A DNA stretch of 64,000 nt from DAOSVX01 sp964493665 (lineage in GTDB: Bacteria > Bacillota_I > Bacilli_A > RF39 > UBA660), in assembly GCA_964493665.1 (NCBI GenBank), contig CAZBOZ010000002.1, positions 1-64,000 on the forward strand. Direction: 5' to 3'. Positions 41,804 to 49,684 of the stretch are shown in pieces. A program made the position numbers and the translations under genes. Below the pieces are notes generated by a model that saw only the letters and a program-made list of their open reading frames with translations, had not been told where the DNA came from and did not search any database. Positions within the stretch are counted from its first letter, which is position 1, and the number at the start of each line of letters is the position of its first letter.

Positions 41804-42200
41804 TTTGTCCAAATTATTATATAACCAAGCAAAAGAACTGGAAATAAATGATACTTATAATATATCTAAAAAATATTATCAAAATAGTGATATCGTTTTT
41901 TTAAAACCAGTAATTGTATTTGGCAAAATTAAAAATAATTATCCAAATGATTTGTTATTAGAATTGTCAGTAAAAGGAACAATGATCTTAAAAGATAGTA
42001 GAACTTTAGAAGATATTCCTTATGAATATAGCATCGAAATTAAAGAATCAATTGACGAAAATGAACAAATAAAGCAAAATATACTTGATATTGAGCCAAT
42101 TTTATGGGAAAATATCATGTTGGAAGTACCAATTAGAATTGTTAGTAACGAAGAACCTCTTAATTTAAGTGGTGAAGGTTGGGAAATAAAAGAAAATTAA
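41793..42200 (+). CDS. YceD (DUF177) family protein
   Basis: The 135-residue product has the DUF177 pattern: a beta-rich body and the central LELSVKGTMILKDSRTLEDI, where the usual CxRCL Cys motif reads without cysteines. The family gene lies next to rpmF across bacteria and is linked to 23S rRNA levels. The N-terminal KIDLSKLLYNQAKELEIND fits the family start. GTG at 41793 is the most upstream reasonable start; GGCTGGTG lies before it. rpmF begins 23 bases later. Confidence 0.78.
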   Translation: MKIDLSKLLYNQAKELEINDTYNISKKYYQNSDIVFLKPVIVFGKIKNNYPNDLLLELSVKGTMILKDSRTLEDIPYEYSIEIKESIDENEQIKQNILDIEPILWENIMLEVPIRIVSNEEPLNLSGEGWEIKEN

Positions 42201-42223
42201 ATTAAGGCGGAAGGAGTGATATT

Positions 42224-42535
42224 ATGGCAGTTCCATTTAGAAGAACTAGTAAAACAAAGAAAAGAATGCGTCATACTCATTTGAAGAAAGAAGTAGGAGC
42301 ATTAACAATTTGTCCAAATTGCAAAGCATCTATTAGACCTCATAGAATGTGTCCAAAATGTGGATACTATAAAGGTAAAGAAGTAGTTGTTGCTAAAGAA
42401 GAAGTAATGGAAGAAAAGAAAGCAAAAAAAGTTAGTGAACCTAAACAAGTAGTTAAAAAGGAAACTAAAAAAGTTGCTTCAGCTCCTAAAAAGGTAGCTA
42501 AAAAAGCTACATTAAATAGAACAACTTCAAAATAA
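42224..42535 (+). CDS. rpmF: 50S ribosomal protein L32 with basic tail
   Basis: Residues 1-55 are L32: MAVPFRRTSKTKKRMRHTH, then two CxxC knuckles (CPNC and CPKC) forming a zinc ribbon, and GYYKGKEVV. Usual L32 is about 56-60 residues; this one has 103. The extra C-terminal 45 residues are a low-complexity Lys/Ala/Glu/Val tail (KKETKKVASAPKKVAKKATL). A GGAAGGAGTG site precedes the ATG. It ends the unknown-yceD-rpmF operon with a terminator whose right arm also holds the -35 box of mraZ. Confidence 0.95.
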   Translation: MAVPFRRTSKTKKRMRHTHLKKEVGALTICPNCKASIRPHRMCPKCGYYKGKEVVVAKEEVMEEKKAKKVSEPKQVVKKETKKVASAPKKVAKKATLNRTTSK

Positions 42536-42559
42536 TCTGACAATTAATGTAAATATTAA

Positions 42560-42591
42560 AAAAAATGTAAAAAATACTTTACATTTTTTTT
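42560..42591 (+). terminator. Terminator after rpmF
   Basis: 12-bp stem AAAAAATGTAAA / TTTACATTTTTT, 6-base loop, T run. Confidence 0.8.
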
Positions 42592-42606
42592 GTGGTGTTG
42601 TATTAT
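42578..42606 (+). promoter_or_regulatory. Promoter of the mraZ operon
   Basis: TTTACA (42578-42583), 17-base spacer, TATTAT (42601-42606). The -35 box lies inside the descending arm of the rpmF terminator. Confidence 0.65.
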
Positions 42607-42640
42607 AGTGGTAGCAAGTGCCACATAGTGGTAGAAAGTG
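42607..42640 (+). promoter_or_regulatory. MraZ operator: four AGTG repeats at 10-bp spacing
   Basis: AGTG occurs at 42607, 42617, 42627 and 42637, exactly 10 bases apart, within AGTGGTAG and AAGTG blocks. It starts right after the -10 box. MraZ is known to repress its own operon by binding repeated GTGG-type boxes with this helical spacing. Confidence 0.75.
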
Positions 42641-42650
42641 GGGGATTTCA

Positions 42651-43097
42651 ATGTTTATGGGCGAGTATCATCATACGATTGATGACAAAGGCAGATTAAT
42701 TATTCCATCTAAGTTTCGTTATGAATTGGGCGAAAAGTTCATTGTAACTAGAGGCTTAGAAAAATGTCTATTTATTTATTCATTAACAGAATGGAATAGT
42801 ATTGTAAGCAGGCTAAAAACTCTACCATTTACTAAGAAAGACGCCAGAGATTTTATTAGATTCTTTCTATCAGGTGCTGCTGAATGTGAATTTGACAAAC
42901 AAGGTCGAATTAACATTACCTCCCCATTGGTTAGTTACGCCGATTTGAACAAGGAAATTGTGATAATCGGCGCAAACGACCGACTAGAAGTTTGGTCAAA
43001 AGAAGGATGGGATAAATTCTTCACTAATAATGAAGATAGATTAGCTGACATAGCAGAGCATTTATTTGAAGAAGAGAAAGTAAATGAAGCATTATAG
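42651..43097 (+). CDS. mraZ: Transcriptional regulator MraZ
   Basis: The 148-residue product has the two AbrB-like SpoVT repeats of MraZ: GEYHHTIDDKGRLIIPSKFR at the N-terminus and ECEFDKQGRINITSPLVSYA in the second half. It forms a ring that binds the operator in front of its own gene and controls the division/cell-wall cluster. The ATG at 42651 lies after GGGGGATTTCA; the longer frame would read through the operator. The stop overlaps rsmH by 14 bases. Confidence 0.95.
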   Translation: MFMGEYHHTIDDKGRLIIPSKFRYELGEKFIVTRGLEKCLFIYSLTEWNSIVSRLKTLPFTKKDARDFIRFFLSGAAECEFDKQGRINITSPLVSYADLNKEIVIIGANDRLEVWSKEGWDKFFTNNEDRLADIAEHLFEEEKVNEAL

Positions 43098-43998
43098 CGT
43101 ATTAAAGACTGAAACTATTAATTCATTAAACATTAATAGTAATGGCATTTATGTAGATGCAACTCTAGGCTATGCAGGTCACAGCAAAGAAATATTAAGG
43201 AAATTAAAAAGGGGTTTCCTATTCGCCTTCGATCAAGATCAAGAAGCTTTAGATTTTAGTTTTAAAGAGCTGTCTGATATTGGTCAAAATTTCAAATTAA
43301 TTCATAGTAACTTCGTTAATTTAAAAAACAAATTACAAGAAGAAGGAATTAATGAAGTAGATGGCATCATCTTTGATTTGGGACTAAGTAGTCCCCAAAT
43401 AGATGAAACTTCAAGAGGTTTTTCATTTATGAAAGATGCCACTTTAGATATGCGTATGGATCAAAGTCAAAAACTTGATGCTAAGTATATTATAAATAAT
43501 TATGAACTAATAAAACTTATTGATATTTTTTTTACTTATGGTGAAGAAAGATTTTCTAAACCAATAGCTAAAAAAATCTGTGAAAAAAGACCTATTAATA
43601 CAACTAATGAGTTAGTTAATGTAATTAAAGAGTCTGTTCCAACTAAGTACTTCATAGAACATCATCCTGAAAGAAAAATATTTCAAGCCATTAGGATTGA
43701 AGTTAATAAAGAACTAGAGTCTTTAGAAAAAGTGTTACCAGATGCCATTAGCATTCTTAAAAAAGGTGGAAGAATATGCGTTATAACATTTCATTCCTTG
43801 GAAGATAGAATAGTAAAACAAATATTTAATAAATATAGTAATATAGATCCTTTAGTAAAGGGATTAAAGGAAATACCTGAAGAATATAAACCATTAATAA
43901 AATTAATTAATAAAAAACCTATTTTGCCTAGTAATAAAGAACTAGAAGAAAATAGTCGAAGTAAAAGCGCTAAGTTAAGAGTTATAGAAAGGCTATAA
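43084..43998 (+). CDS. rsmH: 16S rRNA (cytosine1402-N4)-methyltransferase
   Basis: RsmH methylates N4 of C1402 in the decoding centre. The 304-residue product starts KHYSVLKTETINSL, then has SAM motif YVDATLGYAGHSKEIL, the acidic FAFDQDQEAL, GIIFDLGLSSPQIDETSRGF, FQAIRIEVNKELESL and CVITFHSLEDRIVKQIF. Length is normal. It overlaps mraZ by 14 bases and is followed 4 bases later by ftsL, as in the conserved cluster. Confidence 0.97.
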   Translation: MKHYSVLKTETINSLNINSNGIYVDATLGYAGHSKEILRKLKRGFLFAFDQDQEALDFSFKELSDIGQNFKLIHSNFVNLKNKLQEEGINEVDGIIFDLGLSSPQIDETSRGFSFMKDATLDMRMDQSQKLDAKYIINNYELIKLIDIFFTYGEERFSKPIAKKICEKRPINTTNELVNVIKESVPTKYFIEHHPERKIFQAIRIEVNKELESLEKVLPDAISILKKGGRICVITFHSLEDRIVKQIFNKYSNIDPLVKGLKEIPEEYKPLIKLINKKPILPSNKELEENSRSKSAKLRVIERL

Positions 43999-44002
43999 TA
44001 AC

Positions 44003-44299
44003 ATGAAACAAAGAGGAGCAAAAATTAAATTATTTAAAGGCGAAAGATTATTGTTTTTGATGTTATTCATAATGATAATTTCTACTCCAGTGTTAATAGT
44101 TTTTTCTAAAGCGACTTTAACCAAAACTAATATTGAAGTAGAAAAACTAAAAAGTAAAATAGCTAAACAAACAGGGTTAAATGAAAGTTTATATATGAAA
44201 ATAAATGAATTGGCATCTTTGGATAATATTCAAGATGTTGCAAAAGCAGAAGGGTTATCTTATAATAATAGTAATATCAAAACAATAAGCAATAATTAA
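44003..44299 (+). CDS. ftsL: FtsL-like division protein
   Basis: The 98-residue bitopic protein has a basic cytoplasmic N-terminus, one membrane helix (about 17-37, LLFLMLFIMIISTPVLIVF) and an outside coiled-coil (LTKTNIEVEKLKSKIAKQTG) followed by IQDVAKAEGLSY, which matches the FtsL C-terminal pattern. FtsL with FtsB and DivIB regulates septal wall synthesis. Sequence conservation is always low, but size, topology and position between rsmH and the PBP make the call good. Confidence 0.85.
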   Translation: MKQRGAKIKLFKGERLLFLMLFIMIISTPVLIVFSKATLTKTNIEVEKLKSKIAKQTGLNESLYMKINELASLDNIQDVAKAEGLSYNNSNIKTISNN

Positions 44300-44312
44300 T
44301 GAGGTAATTTAT

Positions 44313-46487
44313 ATGAAAAGGAAAAACAATACAGTAAAAGTTAATAAATTCTTTCTTCTTGGTATTGTTTTTTTATTTGGAGTAATAATGATAAAAACTG
44401 CTTATATTGCTATTACTCATAACATTGATAATATAAATTTAAAAGTATTTGCTCAAAACAGAGATACTGTAAAAACCACTTTGTATGCTAAAAGAGGAAC
44501 TATTTATGATGTGAATAATGAGGTTTTAGCTCAGAATGTTAATTCTTATACGGTGATAGCATTTTTAGCATCAAGTAGAACAACTGATTCTAATAATCCT
44601 CAACATGTAGTAGATAAAGAATATACAGCTGAAAAACTATATGAAGTTTTTTCTAAAGATTTAAAAAACAATAGCATGTCTAAAGATGATATTTTAGCTC
44701 TTTTAAACAAAGAAAATGTTTATCAAGTAGAGCTTGGTCCAAGTGGTAGAGGCATAACTGAACTTGTTAAAGAAGATATTGAAGATTTATCTTTACCAGG
44801 AATAGCTTTTATATCTAGCAGTAAAAGATATTACCAAATGGGTAATTTTGCTTCTTATATACTTGGTTATGCTAAAAAGAATGATGAAGGTAAAATAATA
44901 GGTGAGATGGGTATTGAAGCTTACTTTAATGATTATTTAACTGGTGTTGATGGTTATACTGAATACCAAAAAGATGCTTATGGTTACCAAATACCAAATA
45001 CTCCATCAATTACTAATGAGCCTGAAGATGGGGCAGATATTTATTTAACTTTAGATAATACTATTCAATTAAAATTAGAGAATGCTATTAAAGAAATAGA
45101 AGAACAATATAGTATGACTTGGATGACAATCACTATTGCTGATGCGAAAACTGGAGCAATAGTTGGTTCAGCTTCATCACCTAATTTTGATCCTAATACT
45201 TTAGGCATTTCTACTTATTTAACACCTTTAACGCAATATGCTTATGAACCAGGAAGTACCATGAAAATATTTTCTTTTATGGCTGCTATGGAAAATGGCG
45301 TATATGATGGCAATGAAACATATCAATCAGGGACTTTAAAAATAGGGGATATCACTATTAAAGACTTTAATAATGTTGGATGGGGAACAATTACCTATGA
45401 TCAAGGATTTTCTTATTCATCCAATGTGGCAGCCGCTAAATTAGCTCAAAAATTAGGTAGAAAAAAATTAAAATCTTATTATAACCTTTTAGGCTTTGGC
45501 TCTAAAACTGGCATAGAATTACCTAATGAATCAGCAGGTACAGTGAATTTTAGATATGATATTGAAATATCAAATGCCGCATTTGGCCAAGGTATTACGA
45601 CAACTCCAGTTCAAAATATTCAAGCTTTAACATCAATTGCTAATGATGGTATAATGCTAAAACCATATATAGTTGAAAAAATAGTTGATCCTAGTACTGG
45701 CGAAGTTTTATATAAAGGTAAAAGAACTGAAGTAACTAGAGTAGCTAGTAGTGAAACTATTGCAAAAATAAAAGATATGATGAAAGATGTTGTTTATAGT
45801 GGGTTAACTACTGCTAAATACTACCAAACTGATAGTGTTACATTAATGGGTAAAACTGGAACAGCTCAAATACCATCAAAAACTGGTGGCTATCTAACCG
45901 GAGAATATAATTATATTCGTAGCTTTGCAGGTTTGTTTCCTTATGAAGATCCCCAATATATAGTTTATATTTCGGTAAAACAATTAGTTGGATCACTTAA
46001 AACAGTTGCCAATATGGTTTCAGGAATAGTAGATGATATTGCTACTTATAAAAACTTATCTAATAATGAAGATGATACTTCAAAAGTTATAGCTTTATCT
46101 TCTTATATTAGTAAGGCAATTGATATTTCTAAAACTGAATTAGAAGCTTTGGGATTAGATCCAATTGTTATTGGTGATGGTGAGATAATAGTTGATCAAT
46201 TCCCTAAAAAAGGGACTAATATGGCAAGTGATGAAAAAGTTTATTTAAAAACTAATGAATTAGAATATAAAATGCCAAATGTTATTGGTTGGTCAACTGC
46301 CGAAATTAAAAATTATTGTAATTTTCTATCTTTAAAATGTGAGTATGATGGCTATGGCTATGTTTCGGAGTCATCTTTACTTTCAGGTAGCAATATAAAT
46401 ATAAAATCAACTTTGAGTTTTAAACTAATTAATAAATATGAACTATATTTAACTGAAAAAAATGTTGTAGAAGATAACGAAGATTGA
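44313..46487 (+). CDS. Class B penicillin-binding protein with PASTA domains
   Basis: The 724-residue transpeptidase has an N-terminal membrane helix (about 13-33), the PBP dimerisation domain (KRGTIYDVNNEVLAQNV) and the catalytic domain. SxxK is S315 in EPGSTMKIF, SxN is SSNVAAAKL, and KTG is MGKTGTAQIPS. Two C-terminal PASTA-like modules follow (about 610-724, PIVIGDGEIIVDQFPKKGT and MPNVIGWSTAEIKNYC). It corresponds to FtsI/Pbp2B or SpoVD of Bacillus and cross-links septal peptidoglycan. Its TGA stop lies inside the -35 box of the tRNA-Leu promoter. Confidence 0.94.
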   Translation: MKRKNNTVKVNKFFLLGIVFLFGVIMIKTAYIAITHNIDNINLKVFAQNRDTVKTTLYAKRGTIYDVNNEVLAQNVNSYTVIAFLASSRTTDSNNPQHVVDKEYTAEKLYEVFSKDLKNNSMSKDDILALLNKENVYQVELGPSGRGITELVKEDIEDLSLPGIAFISSSKRYYQMGNFASYILGYAKKNDEGKIIGEMGIEAYFNDYLTGVDGYTEYQKDAYGYQIPNTPSITNEPEDGADIYLTLDNTIQLKLENAIKEIEEQYSMTWMTITIADAKTGAIVGSASSPNFDPNTLGISTYLTPLTQYAYEPGSTMKIFSFMAAMENGVYDGNETYQSGTLKIGDITIKDFNNVGWGTITYDQGFSYSSNVAAAKLAQKLGRKKLKSYYNLLGFGSKTGIELPNESAGTVNFRYDIEISNAAFGQGITTTPVQNIQALTSIANDGIMLKPYIVEKIVDPSTGEVLYKGKRTEVTRVASSETIAKIKDMMKDVVYSGLTTAKYYQTDSVTLMGKTGTAQIPSKTGGYLTGEYNYIRSFAGLFPYEDPQYIVYISVKQLVGSLKTVANMVSGIVDDIATYKNLSNNEDDTSKVIALSSYISKAIDISKTELEALGLDPIVIGDGEIIVDQFPKKGTNMASDEKVYLKTNELEYKMPNVIGWSTAEIKNYCNFLSLKCEYDGYGYVSESSLLSGSNINIKSTLSFKLINKYELYLTEKNVVEDNED

Positions 46488-46512
46488 GAAAATTATATCA
46501 AAATGATATAAT
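46484..46512 (+). promoter_or_regulatory. Promoter of tRNA-Leu
   Basis: TTGAGA (46484-46489), 17-base spacer, TATAAT (46507-46512). The predicted start is 1-3 bases before the tRNA 5' end. The -35 box overlaps the PBP stop codon. Confidence 0.65.
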
Positions 46513-46518
46513 TTTTTT
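46490..46518 (+). terminator. Terminator after the PBP gene
   Basis: 11-bp stem AAATTATATCA / TGATATAATTT, 3-base loop, T run. It is all AT except one pair and overlaps the tRNA-Leu promoter. Confidence 0.6.
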
Positions 46519-46520
46519 AA

Positions 46521-46605
<85 letters not shown>

Positions 46606-46687
46606 ATTAAAAAAATATGAAAATATTTTTATAAAACATGTTAATATATTACTAGGAAGATATAATTAATTTGAAAGAAGGTATAGT

Positions 46688-47680
46688 ATGTTAATTTTAG
46701 CAAAGGCAGCTTTAGCAATAATGGTAGGATTTATTATTGCTTTAGGATTAGGATTTGTTTTAATTCCAATCTTAAGAAAATTTAAGTTTAAACAAAATGT
46801 TAGTCAAACAATAGGAGAGAGGCATATTGCCAAACAAGGAACACCAACAATTGGAGGCTTAATATTTATTATCTCAACTCTTTTAGCTTTAGTTGTTCTT
46901 TATTTAAGAGGAAGTATTAATATTAATGCCAACTTAATAATTGTAGTATTTGTCTTTTTATCTTATGCTTTACTTGGATTTATTGATGATTTTTTGAAAA
47001 TAAAATTTAAAAATAATAAAGGTTTGAAAATATCAACTAAATTATTAATTCAAGGGTTTATCACTTTAGTTTTCTTTTATATATTTATGCAACATGGAGG
47101 AATGACTTCAGTAAACATAACTTCTTTAGGAATAAATATTCCTTTAGGATGGTTCTTTGGAATATTTATCTTTTGTGTTTTAGTAGGAACAACCAATGCA
47201 GTTAATATAACTGATGGCCTAGATGGACTTGCTACTGGACTTTCTTTAATAGCTTTTCTGGCATATGGGCTTATTGCTTGGAATGCTACTTGGATGGAAG
47301 GTTATCAAGAGGTAGCAATATTTTCTTTCGTTTTAATAGGTGGTTTACTTGGCTTCTTAATATTTAATAGTCATCCGGCGAGGATATTTATGGGAGATAC
47401 CGGAGCGTTAGCTTTAGGTGGAGCTTTAGGAACTATTGCTATTATTACACGACATGAGTTTTCTTTACTCTTAGTTGGTGGAGTATTTGTTATTGAAGCA
47501 TTAAGTTCTTTAATTCAAATTTTTGCTATTAGAAAATTTAAAAGAAAAGTATTCTTAATGGCTCCTATACATCATCACTTTGAACAGCTAGGCTATCAAG
47601 AAGGCGACATCGTAAAAGGTTTTTGGATATTAGGTCTTATGTTTGCAATGATAGCCATAATTTATGGAGTATGGATTTAA
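46688..47680 (+). CDS. mraY: Phospho-MurNAc-pentapeptide transferase
   Basis: MraY makes lipid I from UDP-MurNAc-pentapeptide and undecaprenyl phosphate at the membrane. The 330-residue product has about ten membrane helices and the signatures QGTPTIGGLIFI, LLGFIDDFLKI with the catalytic Asp pair, NITDGLDGLATGLS, FMGDTGALALGG and the MAPIHHHFEQLG end motif. GAAAGAAGGT precedes the ATG. It stands between a tRNA and an LTA-synthase-like gene and ends with a terminator, so it is expressed alone here. Confidence 0.97.
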   Translation: MLILAKAALAIMVGFIIALGLGFVLIPILRKFKFKQNVSQTIGERHIAKQGTPTIGGLIFIISTLLALVVLYLRGSININANLIIVVFVFLSYALLGFIDDFLKIKFKNNKGLKISTKLLIQGFITLVFFYIFMQHGGMTSVNITSLGINIPLGWFFGIFIFCVLVGTTNAVNITDGLDGLATGLSLIAFLAYGLIAWNATWMEGYQEVAIFSFVLIGGLLGFLIFNSHPARIFMGDTGALALGGALGTIAIITRHEFSLLLVGGVFVIEALSSLIQIFAIRKFKRKVFLMAPIHHHFEQLGYQEGDIVKGFWILGLMFAMIAIIYGVWI

Positions 47681-47703
47681 AAGTAACTTAGGTTACTTTT
47701 TTT
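47679..47703 (+). terminator. Terminator after mraY
   Basis: 9-bp stem AAAAGTAAC / GTTACTTTT, loop TTAG, T run. Confidence 0.85.
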
Positions 47704-47754
47704 GTAATTTACATAATAAGCAAAAAATGATACAATCTCATCATGGAGAAGCAA

Positions 47755-49662
47755 ATGAAATTATTAAAAAAACCAATAGATTTTAAAAACATTTGGATAA
47801 AAATTAAAAAATTTATTAAAAACAATATCCATATTTTTTATATGGCTATACCTTTAATATTAATGGATTTAATGACTAGGTATTTAGGCATGGGCATCCA
47901 TTTTTATAAAATATATCGTTTTGCTCCTAATTTTTTTACTTTATTATGGGTATTTTTATTTGTAGGGATTTCCTTATCTTTAAAAAAATATGCTGGTAAG
48001 ATAGTATATTTAGTAGTAAATATTATCTTTATAATTCTCTTTTTAATAAACAATGTCTATTATTCATTAAGTGCCAACTTTTTTAGTTTTAATTTAATTG
48101 AGGTGGCAGGTGAGGGCTCTCCTTATTTTTGGGCGACTTTAAAAAATTGTAATCCTTTAGTATATATATTTTTAGGAATAATTATTATCACTTTTATTTG
48201 GGGCTTTATTAAAACTCCAGTTAATAAAAAATATAGTTTTAAAAAACTTAGTATAGTTTTAATTGTTTTCTTATCACTTCATACTGTCGCCCCAATGTTT
48301 TTAGGCAAAGCTAATACTGATTTAGTATGGAGCACTTGGAAAAACCCTCGTAATGTTTATTTATCTTTTAATGATGCTAATAAAAGCATACAGGTAAGTG
48401 GATTATTTGAATATTCCGTTAGAAACTTTTTTGTAACTTATTTAAGAGACCAAGAATTAGATGAAAGTGAGCTAGCTTTGCTTGATGAAATGTATAGTGT
48501 TTCATCTACCGATAATAGTAATAAATATACTGGTAAGTATGAAGGCAAGAACTTAATATTTTTACAATTAGAAGGAATAGATAGTTGGTTACTTACCAAA
48601 GAAGATACTCCTACTTTATACCAAATGATGACTAATTCGATTAATTTTTCTAATAAGCATTATTCTTTTTATACCGGTGGTGGTTCAACCTTTAATTCTG
48701 AATTTGCAGTTAATACCGGTTTTATAGTACCAATATCATACAACCAAAATGCTTATTCGTTTAGTAATAATAAATTTCCTTATTCAATGGCTCATTTATT
48801 TAAAGATGCGGGATATCAAGTAAATGCTTTTCATATGAATACTAAAGAGTATTATTCTAGGAGTATTAATTATGATAGTTGGGGCTACGACCACTATTAT
48901 GGTTTAGTGGATATGGAAGAATATAATGACTATACTTATGAATTAGATAGAGAATTAATAAATAATGAAGATTTTAGTAATTTAATGTTTCCAGTAGATC
49001 AAAAATTTGTCGATTATATAATTACTTATTCAACTCATTTACCATTTACGAATACTAGTGGTGTTTGCAAACTTTTATATGATTTAGATAATGTTGATAC
49101 TGATAATGAATTTATAGAAATGACTGAAGAAGAGTGTGCTAGACGTCAAGCAGCTGAAACTGATTATATGGTATCTTTATTACTTGATAAATTAAAAGCT
49201 GATAACCTGATTAATAATACTGTTATAGTAGTATTTACCGATCATTATTTATATACTTTAAATGATAAAACTATTTTAGATAAATATAAAGAAACTGATA
49301 ATAACTTAATTAATAATACTCCTTTCTTTATTTGGGATAATGGTAAAACTAAAAAGACCATGAAAGAAGTAACTTCTCAATTAAACATATTACCAACGGT
49401 ATTAAATTTATATGGTATTGATTATAATAATATTAATTATATTGGCGAAGATGCTTTAGATCCTAAATATGATGGTATAGCTTTCTTTAATGATTACTCT
49501 TGGTATGATGGTACTGTTTATGTGGAGGGCGGAGAAGTAACTAATAATGGCAAAATAAAAGATATTCGTTTAGAAGAAGAAAACACTTATGTAAATAACT
49601 TAATAATAAGAAATGACTTAACTTTAAAATATAATTATTTTAATATATTAGAAAAAAAATAA
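47755..49662 (+). CDS. LTA synthase-family membrane sulfatase 2
   Basis: The 635-residue product has about five N-terminal helices (to residue 185) and an extracytoplasmic sulfatase-type domain. Its active-site pieces are FLQLEGIDSW, GGGSTFNSEFAVNTG with the nucleophile Thr (closer to LtaS GKTSDSEF than the protein at 22 kb), FVDYIITYSTHLPF and IVVFTDHYLYTL. LtaS polymerises glycerol phosphate from phosphatidylglycerol. The ATG at 47755 lies 6 bases after GGAG; the ATG at 47743 overlaps that site. This copy is the better candidate for a true LTA synthase, but the substrate is inferred. Confidence 0.85.
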   Translation: MKLLKKPIDFKNIWIKIKKFIKNNIHIFYMAIPLILMDLMTRYLGMGIHFYKIYRFAPNFFTLLWVFLFVGISLSLKKYAGKIVYLVVNIIFIILFLINNVYYSLSANFFSFNLIEVAGEGSPYFWATLKNCNPLVYIFLGIIIITFIWGFIKTPVNKKYSFKKLSIVLIVFLSLHTVAPMFLGKANTDLVWSTWKNPRNVYLSFNDANKSIQVSGLFEYSVRNFFVTYLRDQELDESELALLDEMYSVSSTDNSNKYTGKYEGKNLIFLQLEGIDSWLLTKEDTPTLYQMMTNSINFSNKHYSFYTGGGSTFNSEFAVNTGFIVPISYNQNAYSFSNNKFPYSMAHLFKDAGYQVNAFHMNTKEYYSRSINYDSWGYDHYYGLVDMEEYNDYTYELDRELINNEDFSNLMFPVDQKFVDYIITYSTHLPFTNTSGVCKLLYDLDNVDTDNEFIEMTEEECARRQAAETDYMVSLLLDKLKADNLINNTVIVVFTDHYLYTLNDKTILDKYKETDNNLINNTPFFIWDNGKTKKTMKEVTSQLNILPTVLNLYGIDYNNINYIGEDALDPKYDGIAFFNDYSWYDGTVYVEGGEVTNNGKIKDIRLEEENTYVNNLIIRNDLTLKYNYFNILEKK

Positions 49663-49684
49663 ACTAGTAATAGTTTATTTTTTT
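49656..49684. terminator. Shared terminator between the sulfatase and GT2 genes
   Basis: 10-bp stem AAAATAAACT / AGTTTATTTT, 6-base loop, A and T runs on the two sides, between convergent genes. Confidence 0.7.
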
